Origin: Halopseudomonas salina
GTDB lineage: Bacteria; Pseudomonadota; Gammaproteobacteria; Pseudomonadales; Pseudomonadaceae
Direction of reading: 5' to 3'
NCBI RefSeq assembly: GCF_008641105.1
Contig: NZ_VTTI01000004.1
Location: 1 to 64,000, forward strand
DNA: 64,000 nt
The notes below the pieces were generated by a model. That model made no database searches, was not told where the DNA came from, and saw only the letters and a program-made list of their open reading frames with translations. Below, one piece after another: positions 31,765 through 38,994 of this stretch; position 1 is the first letter of the stretch, and the number at the start of each line of letters is the position of its first letter. The translations under genes and the position numbers were made by a program.

Positions 31765-31906
31765 ACAGTACGCCGCTCACGTCCTCAGCCTGCGCACCAT
31801 AGCCGAACGGCAAGCAGCGCTGGCTGAGGTACCAGATGAGTGGCGCGAACTGATCAAGACGCACGTACGCATCGCCTGGAACCACCCGCGCGGCAACAAA
31901 CAATAA
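31754..31906 (+). CDS. Small phage protein (50 aa) with GTG start
   Basis: 50 residues starting at a GTG 11 bases before the previous stop. The sequence (SPRQYAAHVLSLRTIAERQAALAEVPDEWRELIKTHVRIAWNH) is two amphipathic helices with a WREL/AWNH core. Similar short ORFs sit beside antirepressor genes in Pseudomonas phages. It is below the length most gene callers accept but in frame and coupled to its neighbours. Confidence 0.6.
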   Translation: MSPRQYAAHVLSLRTIAERQAALAEVPDEWRELIKTHVRIAWNHPRGNKQ

Positions 31907-31917
31907 CGGGCAACACC

Positions 31918-32241
31918 ATGACCGACACCAACCAGAAAGCCATCCGGCTGGGGCTCGCCCCCTCGGCCGGGACCGTCGAACGCCTCTTCGCCATATTTGG
32001 CGACGAGATGATACCGGCCGAAGAGGTACGCCAGCGCTACTACCGCAACATGAACGCCGACACGTTCAAGGCCGCGCTCGGTACCGAGAAGATCCCGCTG
32101 CCGGTCAGCACAATGAACGTCAGCAACAAGGCAATACCGCACATCAACATCCGTCACTTGGCCGCGTACATCGACCAGCGCGCCTATCTGGCAGACCAGG
32201 AACTGGCCTCCCGACTCAACCCGGGCGACCAACCCAGCTGA
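31918..32241 (+). CDS. PrtN-like transcriptional activator (pyocin activator family)
   Basis: 107 residues from the ATG at 31,918. TVERLFAIFGDEMIPAEEVRQRYYRNMNADTFKAAL, then LPVSTMNVSNKAIPHINIRHLAAYIDQRA, follows the whole PrtN pattern. PrtN activates R and F pyocin late genes after RecA-dependent loss of PrtR. In this prophage it probably activates a late or early promoter. Direct targets are not visible, though the repeats near 24,156 are a candidate. Confidence 0.8.
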   Translation: MTDTNQKAIRLGLAPSAGTVERLFAIFGDEMIPAEEVRQRYYRNMNADTFKAALGTEKIPLPVSTMNVSNKAIPHINIRHLAAYIDQRAYLADQELASRLNPGDQPS

Positions 32242-32279
32242 CCGCCACCACCGGCAGCACACACCACGAGGGCACCACC

Positions 32280-32726
32280 ATGTACTTACAAGAAATCGTA
32301 ATAGGCATTGCTCTGATCATCTGCGTACTCGCGTACCTGTTCGGCATCACCACCGGCCGCATGCAACAGAGCAAGCTCTGCGCCGAGAAACTGGAGAGGT
32401 TCCGCAAGTTGATATTCAGCGAACGACGCCGCGCCCACGAAGCAGAGCAGGCAGTGATTAACCAGGCAGCTGAAGCGAAGTGGCTGGCTGCCCAGCTCCG
32501 CCATCAGATGCCCCGGACCGCCCACACCAAATACGCCCTCCGCATGGCGGCAAAGGAACTTGCGCTGGCAAGCCAGACGTTTGGAGCGATGAAGAGCGCC
32601 CACTCTCAAACGGCAAAGCAACTCAGCGAGGAGCTGATAAGAATCGCCAGCTCCATGGATCCGGACCCAGCTCCCGCCGCAGCGAACGACACCGCCCCGC
32701 ACCTCGGTCTGGAGGACGCAGCATGA
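32280..32726 (+). CDS. Membrane-anchored coiled-coil protein
   Basis: 148 residues with one N-terminal transmembrane helix (EIVIGIALIICVLAYLFGITTG) and a long cytoplasmic helix rich in Ala, Glu, Lys and Arg. The C-terminus is disordered. The layout resembles phage Rz-like or anti-host membrane proteins, but it lies among early genes. Overlaps the HD gene by 4 bases. Confidence 0.6.
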   Translation: MYLQEIVIGIALIICVLAYLFGITTGRMQQSKLCAEKLERFRKLIFSERRRAHEAEQAVINQAAEAKWLAAQLRHQMPRTAHTKYALRMAAKELALASQTFGAMKSAHSQTAKQLSEELIRIASSMDPDPAPAAANDTAPHLGLEDAA

Positions 32727-33277
32727 GCTGGATACTCACCGCCACCGGCCAGCAGTTCGACCTCGTCAACCCCACGCCCGAGATGGTGCACCTCGAGGAC
32801 ATAGCGCACAGCCTCTCGCGCCTGCCCCGCTTCAACGGCCACACCCCCATGCACTACTCGGTAGCCGAGCACAGCATGCGGGTAGCGCAGTTGGTACCCG
32901 AGGCCTGCCAGCTCGAAGCGCTGTTGCATGACGCAACGGAGGCCTACGTGGGCGACATGGTGCGGCCGCTTAAACAGATGCTGCCCGGTTACCAGGAGAT
33001 CGAACGCCGCATCTGGCTGGCCATCTGCGAACGCTTCGACCTGGAGCCGATCCTGCCCACCTGCATTCACCACGCCGACATGGTCATGCTCGCCACCGAG
33101 CGCCGCGACCTAATGCCCAAGCACCCCGAGCAATGGGAATGCCTGCAGGGCATCGAGCCGCTGCCAGGGCGCATCAAACCCTTCTCCCAGCCGCACGCCA
33201 AGCACGTGTTCTTTCAGAACCTGATGGAGCTGCTGGCCACCACCCACCGAACAAAAGCACAGGCAGGTGCCGCATGA
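32723..33277 (+). CDS. HD-domain hydrolase (YfbR-like nucleotidase)
   Basis: 184 residues from the ATG at 32,723. HYSVAEHSMRVAQL carries the first His (about 50) and LLHDATEAYVGD the HD pair (His69, Asp70). A later Asp lies in HHADMVML. YfbR-type HD proteins dephosphorylate deoxynucleoside monophosphates and are common in phages for nucleotide metabolism during replication. Confidence 0.85.
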   Translation: MSWILTATGQQFDLVNPTPEMVHLEDIAHSLSRLPRFNGHTPMHYSVAEHSMRVAQLVPEACQLEALLHDATEAYVGDMVRPLKQMLPGYQEIERRIWLAICERFDLEPILPTCIHHADMVMLATERRDLMPKHPEQWECLQGIEPLPGRIKPFSQPHAKHVFFQNLMELLATTHRTKAQAGAA

Positions 33278-33471
33278 GCCAGACCCTACTCAAAGAGCTT
33301 GAGCAAGCCCGCCGCCTGCATCTGGCTAATGTTTCGCTAGTCCAGAACGCCCCACGCAAATTCCTGCCAGAGGATGCCGCCCGGGCCGAAGCCACGATCG
33401 CTCAGCTACGCAAGCAGGTTGCCGAGATCAACGATCAGATTCAGCGCATCACAGGGAGGGCGGCCGCATGA
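33274..33471 (+). CDS. Small coiled-coil phage protein (65 aa)
   Basis: 65 residues from the ATG at 33,274, almost entirely helical with heptads (LLKELEQARRLHLANVSL, RAEATIAQLRKQVAEINDQI). It overlaps both neighbours by 4 bases. Function unknown; likely a dimer. Confidence 0.6.
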   Translation: MSQTLLKELEQARRLHLANVSLVQNAPRKFLPEDAARAEATIAQLRKQVAEINDQIQRITGRAAA

Positions 33472-33866
33472 CCCACCACAGCGAGCAAGCCAGTGCCAAC
33501 GCAGGCACTGCTCACCCGACAACAAAGAGCCTCTGCCCCGCAGGGGCAGGCATTATCAACCAGCCAGCAGCCCCCGAGGGGTCGCATACCCCACCACAAG
33601 CGTGCGCCACGCCCGCCATTAACCTCGCTTGCCAGCCACCAAGCAAAGCGCCGCACGCGCAGCTTGTTGAGGGGTATAAGCACCCGCCCGCAGCGTTCCG
33701 CACGTTCGTACTCCGGATCGACGACATAGACCAAGCCTGGCCATTCCTAAACAGGCTCACAGGGGCGTTCGCTGAGCGCTTGGCCCTACCCGGTATCACA
33801 GTCACCGCGATGAGCATGGAAGACGAGATCAGCCGTGTTGAGCAATTGGAGGCTGATCATGACTAG
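33468..33866 (+). CDS. Phage protein with low-complexity N-terminus
   Basis: 132 residues. The first 65 residues are Pro/Ala/Thr-rich and look unlike a folded domain. The DNA there encodes GC hairpins (CTGCCCC-GCA-GGGGCAG at 33,534-33,550, and CCCC/GGGG at about 33,570-33,582). The C-terminal half (FRTFVLRIDDIDQAWPFLNRLTGAFAERLALPGITVTAMSMEDEI) is a small alpha/beta unit common in Pseudomonas phages. The N-terminal DNA may work as RNA. Confidence 0.6.
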   Translation: MTHHSEQASANAGTAHPTTKSLCPAGAGIINQPAAPEGSHTPPQACATPAINLACQPPSKAPHAQLVEGYKHPPAAFRTFVLRIDDIDQAWPFLNRLTGAFAERLALPGITVTAMSMEDEISRVEQLEADHD

Positions 33867-34587
33867 TAATCCTGAGACCCACACCTGCCCTAATTGCCAA
33901 TACACCTGGCCACACGGCCAGCACGGCGGGCATAGCTGCATTGAGAGACTCAGGCAGCAACTGGAGGACAAGAAGAGCAGCGGTATTCCAGTCGTGCGCT
34001 TTGGTCAAAGCGAGAACGTCACCATCAATTCACGCTTTGAATTTAGAGCGAAGGACGAAGCCGCAGCCCTGACGATCCATGCAGATGGGGAGCAGATAGT
34101 CACGCTCACCTTTGCGACGCAGAGCCACGCATCAGATGTGTTGAAGGCACTTGTCTGCCAGCGGGTGCCGAAGTCCGATATCCCAACCATCCACATAGAC
34201 AGTGGATATGACTCGGTAATGACCCAGCCCGGCACCATGCTCAACCCAGAGGGCCAAGAGGTCACCACCCTGACCATCAGCCAGGATGAAACGAAAGTGC
34301 GCCTCACGTTCCCCCGCGATCGGCAAGCAGCAGACTTCTTGCGACGGATGATCTGCGATCCGCCGACGGCGGAAGGTTCGGCCGCCCTAGCGCTGGATCA
34401 AGCTAAACAGCAGATAACCGGATTCACTTATGGCTTGCTCCACAGCGCGGATGAGCTTGTAAGCGAGATGGGCTTGGCCTTGGAAGAATGGGAGCAGATC
34501 AAAGCCGCGTGCGAATGGCTGGACAGCAGAGTTATCTCCGACATCGACGGCGCATTCAACCAGGACCCGGAGGATGAGCAGCCATGA
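33859..34587 (+). CDS. Hypothetical phage protein with N-terminal zinc motif
   Basis: 242 residues from the ATG at 33,859. The N-terminus has CPNCQYTWPHGQHGGHSC, a Cys/His knuckle. Two similar beta-rich repeats follow (LTIHADGEQIVTLTFATQ and LTISQDETKVRLTFPRDR), which suggests internal duplication. The C-terminal 70 residues are helical. It overlaps the previous gene by 8 bases. No named family. Confidence 0.6.
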   Translation: MTSNPETHTCPNCQYTWPHGQHGGHSCIERLRQQLEDKKSSGIPVVRFGQSENVTINSRFEFRAKDEAAALTIHADGEQIVTLTFATQSHASDVLKALVCQRVPKSDIPTIHIDSGYDSVMTQPGTMLNPEGQEVTTLTISQDETKVRLTFPRDRQAADFLRRMICDPPTAEGSAALALDQAKQQITGFTYGLLHSADELVSEMGLALEEWEQIKAACEWLDSRVISDIDGAFNQDPEDEQP

Positions 34588-35144
34588 TCACCCCCGACAA
34601 AATGACCAACCGCATCACCCTGCACGGCCTCGGCTTCATCCAGGTGCAACTCGAAGCAGACCAGCGCCTGCACGTCTGGCACCCGGAGCTGCCGCGCCGC
34701 AGATGCTTTGAGCACTCGGCCATCCACAATCATCGCTTTTCGTTTATCTCGCAGGTACTGGTCGGCAGCCAGAGAAACATCGAGTACGGAGACGTCTGGA
34801 AAGATGATGGCGAGTTCGTTCTCTATCTGCACGAAGGAGCCAGAACAGCCAATGGCGGGCGACCCTGGGTGCCGAACGGCCGCACAGACATGGTCGCGCT
34901 TTATGACGACGTGATTCCCGCGGGCCGAGCCTACCGGCAGGAAGCATACAAGTATCACCGCACTGAGCCGCAGGGTAACGGCAAGGTCGCCACGCTCATT
35001 CGAAAAACCTTCGAGGGCGTTAACGGATCGCACTCCACCTGCCGCTTCGGCGTTGAACCAGACACAGACTTCGACCGATTCCAATGGTCGGAGCAGCGGC
35101 TGTGGGAAGTGGTGCAGCACGTATTGCTGGGGGCGCAGCTATGA
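34584..35144 (+). CDS. Cupin-like phage protein
   Basis: 186 residues. FEHSAIHNHRFSFISQVLVGS carries an HNH-x-F motif like the metal-binding strand of cupins, and KYHRTEPQGNGKVATLIRKT would be the second strand. Proteins of this form occur in Pseudomonas phages with unknown substrate. Overlaps neighbours by 4 bases. Confidence 0.6.
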   Translation: MITPDKMTNRITLHGLGFIQVQLEADQRLHVWHPELPRRRCFEHSAIHNHRFSFISQVLVGSQRNIEYGDVWKDDGEFVLYLHEGARTANGGRPWVPNGRTDMVALYDDVIPAGRAYRQEAYKYHRTEPQGNGKVATLIRKTFEGVNGSHSTCRFGVEPDTDFDRFQWSEQRLWEVVQHVLLGAQL

Positions 35145-35434
35145 ACTCGAACGCTCCGATCGAGCTGCAAATGCCCAAGTCCTGCATCAGCTGCACCCAA
35201 TACGCGCCGCAGGGCTTCGACAACGACAAGCACTGCCCCTTCACTCATTGGGGCAAGCCCAAGACGCGCACCCCCTACGGCCGCTGCAGCCAGCACAAGC
35301 AGGAAGTATTCGCCACCGAGATCTGCGGCAGCTACCAGTGCGAGCCCGGCGTGTACAGCTACCCGGTACCCAACCGGCCGCACCCGCGATCGCCGATGCA
35401 GGAGCAGCTCGCGCTGCAGGGAGGCATGCAATGA
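35141..35434 (+). CDS. Cys-rich small phage protein
   Basis: 97 residues from the ATG at 35,141. Six Cys (CISC, HCPF, RCSQH, ICGSYQC) suggest a small zinc- or disulphide-stabilised fold. The N-terminal sentence-like spacing matches proteins beside DUF2786 genes in phages. Function unknown. Confidence 0.6.
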   Translation: MNSNAPIELQMPKSCISCTQYAPQGFDNDKHCPFTHWGKPKTRTPYGRCSQHKQEVFATEICGSYQCEPGVYSYPVPNRPHPRSPMQEQLALQGGMQ

Positions 35435-36132
35435 AAACCGAAAACGAACGGATCCTCGCCAAGGTACGCAAGTGCATGGCCTTGGCCAGCAGCGCCAACG
35501 AGCACGAAGCAGCTGCCGCGCTGCGGCAGGCCCGGAAGCTAATGGACATTCACGGCTTGAGCGAAGAGCACGTAGAGCTGTCTGCGCTCGGTCTGGAGCG
35601 AATAGCCTCAGAGCATGCCAGAAAGCCCCTATGGACGCAGGCGTTGCTCACACTGGTTGGTCGCGCATTCCAGTGCTCAGTGTTCAGCGGCTACTACACC
35701 ACGTCTTTTGTCGGGCGGGCGGAGAACGCGCAGATCGCTGCCTTCACTGCGGCAGTCCTGATGCGTCAGATAAAGCAGGCACGGAAGCGGTTCCTCGAGG
35801 AGCGCGTATCAAACGCCTATACCCCGGCACAGAAAAAGAAGCTCTCGCAGGGGTACTGTGAGGGCTGGGTATCTGCTGTACAGGCAAAGGTGCGCGAGTT
35901 TGCCGCCCCTCTCCGGGAAGAGGACGACCAGAAGCATACCCGATTCATGGAGGAGATCCACAAGAAGGAAATCAAGGAAGCTCGCCAGTCCAAATCCGCC
36001 ACCAAGGGCAACAAGCTTGCGGCAATGGCGGCCGCGATCGGCGCGCAAGATGGTGAGAGCGTCCAATTGCACACGCCCGTCAATGGATCTGCACCTTTGC
36101 CAGCGCTGAGCTTTCAGAGGGAGACGGCATGA
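35431..36132 (+). CDS. DUF2786-family phage protein
   Basis: 233 residues from the ATG at 35,431. ILAKVRKCMALASSANEHEAAAALRQARKLMDIHGLSEE is the DUF2786 domain, followed by a longer helical domain (GRAFQCSVFSGYYTTSFVGRAENAQIAAFTAAVLMRQIKQARK). These proteins are common in phages and sometimes carry nucleic-acid-related roles, but none is established. The C-terminal tail is Lys/Ala-rich. Confidence 0.75.
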   Translation: MKTENERILAKVRKCMALASSANEHEAAAALRQARKLMDIHGLSEEHVELSALGLERIASEHARKPLWTQALLTLVGRAFQCSVFSGYYTTSFVGRAENAQIAAFTAAVLMRQIKQARKRFLEERVSNAYTPAQKKKLSQGYCEGWVSAVQAKVREFAAPLREEDDQKHTRFMEEIHKKEIKEARQSKSATKGNKLAAMAAAIGAQDGESVQLHTPVNGSAPLPALSFQRETA

Positions 36133-36488
36133 AATACGAACCCGATCTGTACCTAACCTGGGATCCCTTCGAAGGCGATATGGATGTGGATATCCGCTGC
36201 AGGAAGGTGAAGCTGGTCAGAGTCCGCAAGCCCCACGTGTGCCACCTGAGCATGGGCGGACCAGAGCCAGAACACGAGATCCAGCCGGGAGAGATGGCGC
36301 GCCATGAAAGCGCATTCGTGGATGGCAGCCACTGGGGCAGCTACTACTGCTGCATACCCTGTATGGATGCCTGGTTTGATGAGCTCAACTACGACCTGTA
36401 CGACGATGACCTTGACGAACTGGAGCCCGAAGAGGAAGCGCCCCAGCGCTGCGAGCGGACGGCCGATATGTTCGGAGGTGCAGCATGA
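36129..36488 (+). CDS. Small acidic Cys-containing phage protein
   Basis: 119 residues, very acidic at the C-terminus. CHLS and YYCCIPCMDAW may bind zinc. Similar orphan genes sit near AlpA-like genes in Pseudomonas prophages. Overlaps the upstream and downstream genes by 4 bases. Confidence 0.55.
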   Translation: MKYEPDLYLTWDPFEGDMDVDIRCRKVKLVRVRKPHVCHLSMGGPEPEHEIQPGEMARHESAFVDGSHWGSYYCCIPCMDAWFDELNYDLYDDDLDELEPEEEAPQRCERTADMFGGAA

Positions 36489-36643
36489 CCCAGTCAGGCA
36501 AGCCCCGCCCGATAGACCAGACCGGCGTCACCTACATTCAGGTGACTTGCGACATCTGCGGCCAGCGCCGCAACACCCACAAGCACCGCAAGCAGCAGAG
36601 ATGCTCACAGATCAGGCAGCAAATGCACCGGAGGGCCTCATGA
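36485..36643 (+). CDS. Small basic phage protein (52 aa)
   Basis: 52 residues starting MTQSGKPRPIDQTGVTYIQV, then CDICGQRRNTHKHRKQQRC, a CxxC plus His/Cys pattern resembling a zinc finger. The C-terminus is Arg/Gln-rich. It overlaps the AlpA-like start by 4 bases. Confidence 0.55.
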   Translation: MTQSGKPRPIDQTGVTYIQVTCDICGQRRNTHKHRKQQRCSQIRQQMHRRAS

Positions 36644-36906
36644 GAGCCGACAAGACAGACTATCGCTACCTCGACCAGCTGCCAGACAGCTCTGTGATCT
36701 GCGTCGACGAGGTGCTCGCCCTGGTGCGCGTGTCGCGGTCGACCTGGTATGAGGGGATCAAGAAGAAGCGGTACCCGCCGGCGGTCTACATCGGTCCCAG
36801 CTCACCGCGCTGGCCGCTGGGCAGTGTGCGCCAGGTCACAACTGGAACATATAAGCCACCGGCCGAACAGACCAGGGACCAGAACGAGGACCAGAAAGCA
36901 GCCTGA
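36640..36906 (+). CDS. AlpA/excisionase-like DNA-binding protein
   Basis: 88 residues. ICVDEVLALVRVSRSTWYEGIKKKRYPPAVYIG is the winged-helix AlpA motif. AlpA-like proteins near an attachment site often act as excisionases or directionality factors. It is the last gene before the terminator and attR. Its 3' end carries two of four 12-bp repeats, so the coding sequence is also a likely arm-site region. Confidence 0.75.
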   Translation: MRADKTDYRYLDQLPDSSVICVDEVLALVRVSRSTWYEGIKKKRYPPAVYIGPSSPRWPLGSVRQVTTGTYKPPAEQTRDQNEDQKAA

Positions 36907-36936
36907 GCGAAACAGGGACCAAAACAGGGACCAGAT
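36873..36936. repeat. Four 12-bp direct repeats near attR (arm-type sites)
   Basis: CAGGGACCAGAA (36,873), CGAGGACCAGAA (36,885), CAGGGACCAAAA (36,913) and CAGGGACCAGAT (36,925) are two adjacent tandem pairs. They lie about 55-115 bases from the tRNA 3' end, where integrase or excisionase arm-type binding sites are expected. Confidence 0.6.
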
Positions 36937-36946
36937 TCCAGAAACA

Positions 36947-36988
36947 CAAAAGGCTTGCCGGGTTGAACCCTCGCAAGCCTTTGTTTTG
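36947..36988 (+). terminator. Terminator at end of early operon beside attR
   Basis: AAAGGCTTGC (36,949-36,958) and GCAAGCCTTT (36,973-36,982) with an inner GGGTT/AACCC pair, followed by GTTTTG. It ends rightward prophage transcription just before the tRNA gene. Confidence 0.8.
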
Positions 36989-36990
36989 TA

Positions 36991-37067
36991 TGGTGCGCGA
37001 GCCCGGATTCGAACCGGGGACCTACCGCTTAGGAGGCGGTCGCTCTATCCAGCTGAGCTACAAGCGC
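36991..37067 (-). tRNA. tRNA-Arg(CCU), apparent attR of the prophage
   Basis: 77 bases on the minus strand including CCA. The anticodon loop is CUCCUAA, giving CCU. D-arm, anticodon stem and T-arm are regular. The acceptor strands are GCGCTTG and CTCGCGC, so pairs 5-68 (U-C) and 6-67 (U-U) do not form. The 3' half faces the prophage, as expected if phage integration replaced the tRNA 3' end by a similar phage sequence. Confidence 0.9.
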
Positions 37068-37405
37068 ACTGAAGGGCGTTATTGTTGCTAGACGGGACAC
37101 GTGACAATATCAAAGTCCAGTCGCGGCGCATATTACCTGATCTATCAGGGGCTTGGCCAGCGACGCGAAAGCACCGCCCGCACTTGCAAAAAGCCATCTG
37201 TCGGAAATACGTCACAAAATAGAGGCATTTTTTTGGCATAGGCTGACAGCAGCAGTCGAAAGCGGGTATAAAGTAGTTTGAAAATAGAGTGGTAAATTCA
37301 GCAGCACCTCATACGCGCCGTATTCGCGCTATACTGGCTTCGACAGGCTGGCGCAGCGGTTACGCCAGTAGTGCTCATTCTCCCAGACGATTAATGTTGC
37401 CCCAT
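37068..37405. promoter_or_regulatory. Intergenic region between tRNA-Arg and amrZ
   Basis: About 340 bases without a gene. The tRNA promoter must lie in its left part (minus strand; a TTGATA box near 37,110 is a candidate). The right half should hold the amrZ promoter (AT-rich stretch at 37,270-37,295). A T-run at 37,207-37,235 lies between them. Confidence 0.4.
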
Positions 37406-37729
37406 ATGAAAACAGCAGCTCAACATTACACCAGCCGCACTGCCGACAAATTTGTTGTTCGCTTACCTGATGGTATGCGTGAACATATCGCCGAGGTCGC
37501 ACGGCAGCATCACCGGAGCATGAACTCCGAGATTATCGCCAGGCTCGAACACAGTTTGCTCGACCTGCCTACTCTGCCCGAACAGCCCATTAGACAGATG
37601 CTCAATGACACCCAGCTCGATAACCTGAGTCATCCAGAGCGGGATCTGCTCCTGCGCTTCAGGGAAATGAGCCGGCGTCAGCAGAACGCCCTTCTGGCAC
37701 TGCTCCCTGGCGAAGAACAGGCATCCTGA
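37406..37729 (+). CDS. amrZ: AmrZ (AlgZ) ribbon-helix-helix transcription regulator
   Basis: 107 residues, matching the 108-residue Amr[46 protein letters not shown] is the RHH domain with the DNA-contacting beta strand (KFVVRL). The C-terminal helix ([23 protein letters not shown]) mediates tetramerisation. AmrZ controls alginate, motility and c-di-GMP genes in Pseudomonas. An in-frame ATG at 37,394 could give 4 more residues; neither start has a strong Shine-Dalgarno. Confidence 0.9.
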   Translation: MKTAAQHYTSRTADKFVVRLPDGMREHIAEVARQHHRSMNSEIIARLEHSLLDLPTLPEQPIRQMLNDTQLDNLSHPERDLLLRFREMSRRQQNALLALLPGEEQAS

Positions 37730-37792
37730 TCCCCGCGTCAAAGCTGCCGAAGATACAATCGGGCTTTTGACAGCGGATCAGAGTACAGACCA

Positions 37793-37827
37793 AAAAAAAC
37801 CGCTCTCGACAGAGAGCGGTTTTTTTA
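37793..37827. terminator. Bidirectional terminator between amrZ and oadB
   Basis: ACCGCTCT-CGACA-GAGAGCGGT with A-run before and T-run after, serving both convergent genes. Confidence 0.9.
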
Positions 37828-37847
37828 TGGGCGCTTGCTTTGCCTTA

Positions 37848-38984
37848 TCAACCGACGAAGGTGAGCAGAATACCCGCAGCAACCGCCGAACCGATAACAC
37901 CAGCCACGTTGGGGCCCATGGCGTGCATCAGCAGGAAGTTCTGCGGATTGGCCTCCAGACCTACCTTGTTGGATACCCGGGCAGCCATTGGCACCGCAGA
38001 TACACCGGCAGAACCGATCAACGGGTTGATCGCCTGTTTGCTGACCGCATTCATCAGTTTGGCCATCAGTACACCCGACGCCGTACCAACACAGAACGCC
38101 GCCATACCCAGCACCAGAATGCCCAGTGTGGTCAACTGCAGGAAGGAATCAGCAGACAGCTTGGAGCCAACTGCCAGACCCAGACCCAGCGTCACTATGT
38201 TGATCAAGGCATTGCGAGTGGTATCAGCCAAACGCTCTACCACACCGCTTTCACGCATCAGGTTGCCAAAGCAGAGCATGCCTACCAGAGGTGCAGCAGA
38301 GGGCAATAGCAGAGCAACCAACAGCAGCAGCAGGATCGGGAAGATGATCTTCTCGGCCTTGCTGACGACCCGCAGCTGCGTCATCACAATCGCCCGCTCT
38401 TTCTCGTTGGTCAGCGCACGCATGATCGGCGGCTGAATCATCGGAACCAGAGCCATGTAGGCGTAGGCCGCTACTGCAATCGGACCCAACAACTGTGGGG
38501 CCAACTGAGAGGTAACAAAGATCGAGGTCGGACCGTCCGCCCCGCCAATGATCGCAATAGACGCCGCTTCCTTGAGTGAGAACTCGAAACCGGGGATACC
38601 CCATGCAGTCAATGCCAAGGCGCCCAACAGGGTACCGAAAATACCGAACTGCGCAGCGGCACCCAGCAGCAGAGTCCGCGGATTTGCCAACATGGGGCCA
38701 AAGTCGGTCATTGCCCCGACGCCCATGAAGATCAACAGCGGAAAGATCGTGGTAGGCAAGCCCACTTCATAGATCATGTAGAGCAGGCCACCCGGATCGC
38801 CCATGGCCGCAACGGGCAGGTTGACCAGAATGCCACCGAAACCGATGGGGATCAGCAGAAGCGGTTCGAAGCCCTTGCGGATAGCCAGGTAGATCATTCC
38901 CAGGCAGACCAGAATCATGACGACCTGACCAAACTCCAGTTTGAAGATACCCGTGCTTTCCCAGAGCTGAAGAAGATTATCCAT
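37848..38984 (-). CDS. oadB: Oxaloacetate decarboxylase beta subunit (Na+ pump)
   Basis: 378 residues with about nine hydrophobic segments. [34 protein letters not shown] and [29 protein letters not shown] are conserved pore regions; the Asp in [10 protein letters not shown] is essential in known pumps. It lies 10 bases after oadA. It decarboxylates carboxybiotin and exports Na+. The C-terminus ([18 protein letters not shown]) is typical. Confidence 0.92.
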   Translation of the reverse strand: MDNLLQLWESTGIFKLEFGQVVMILVCLGMIYLAIRKGFEPLLLIPIGFGGILVNLPVAAMGDPGGLLYMIYEVGLPTTIFPLLIFMGVGAMTDFGPMLANPRTLLLGAAAQFGIFGTLLGALALTAWGIPGFEFSLKEAASIAIIGGADGPTSIFVTSQLAPQLLGPIAVAAYAYMALVPMIQPPIMRALTNEKERAIVMTQLRVVSKAEKIIFPILLLLLVALLLPSAAPLVGMLCFGNLMRESGVVERLADTTRNALINIVTLGLGLAVGSKLSADSFLQLTTLGILVLGMAAFCVGTASGVLMAKLMNAVSKQAINPLIGSAGVSAVPMAARVSNKVGLEANPQNFLLMHAMGPNVAGVIGSAVAAGILLTFVG

Positions 38985-38994
38985 TCAATTCTCC

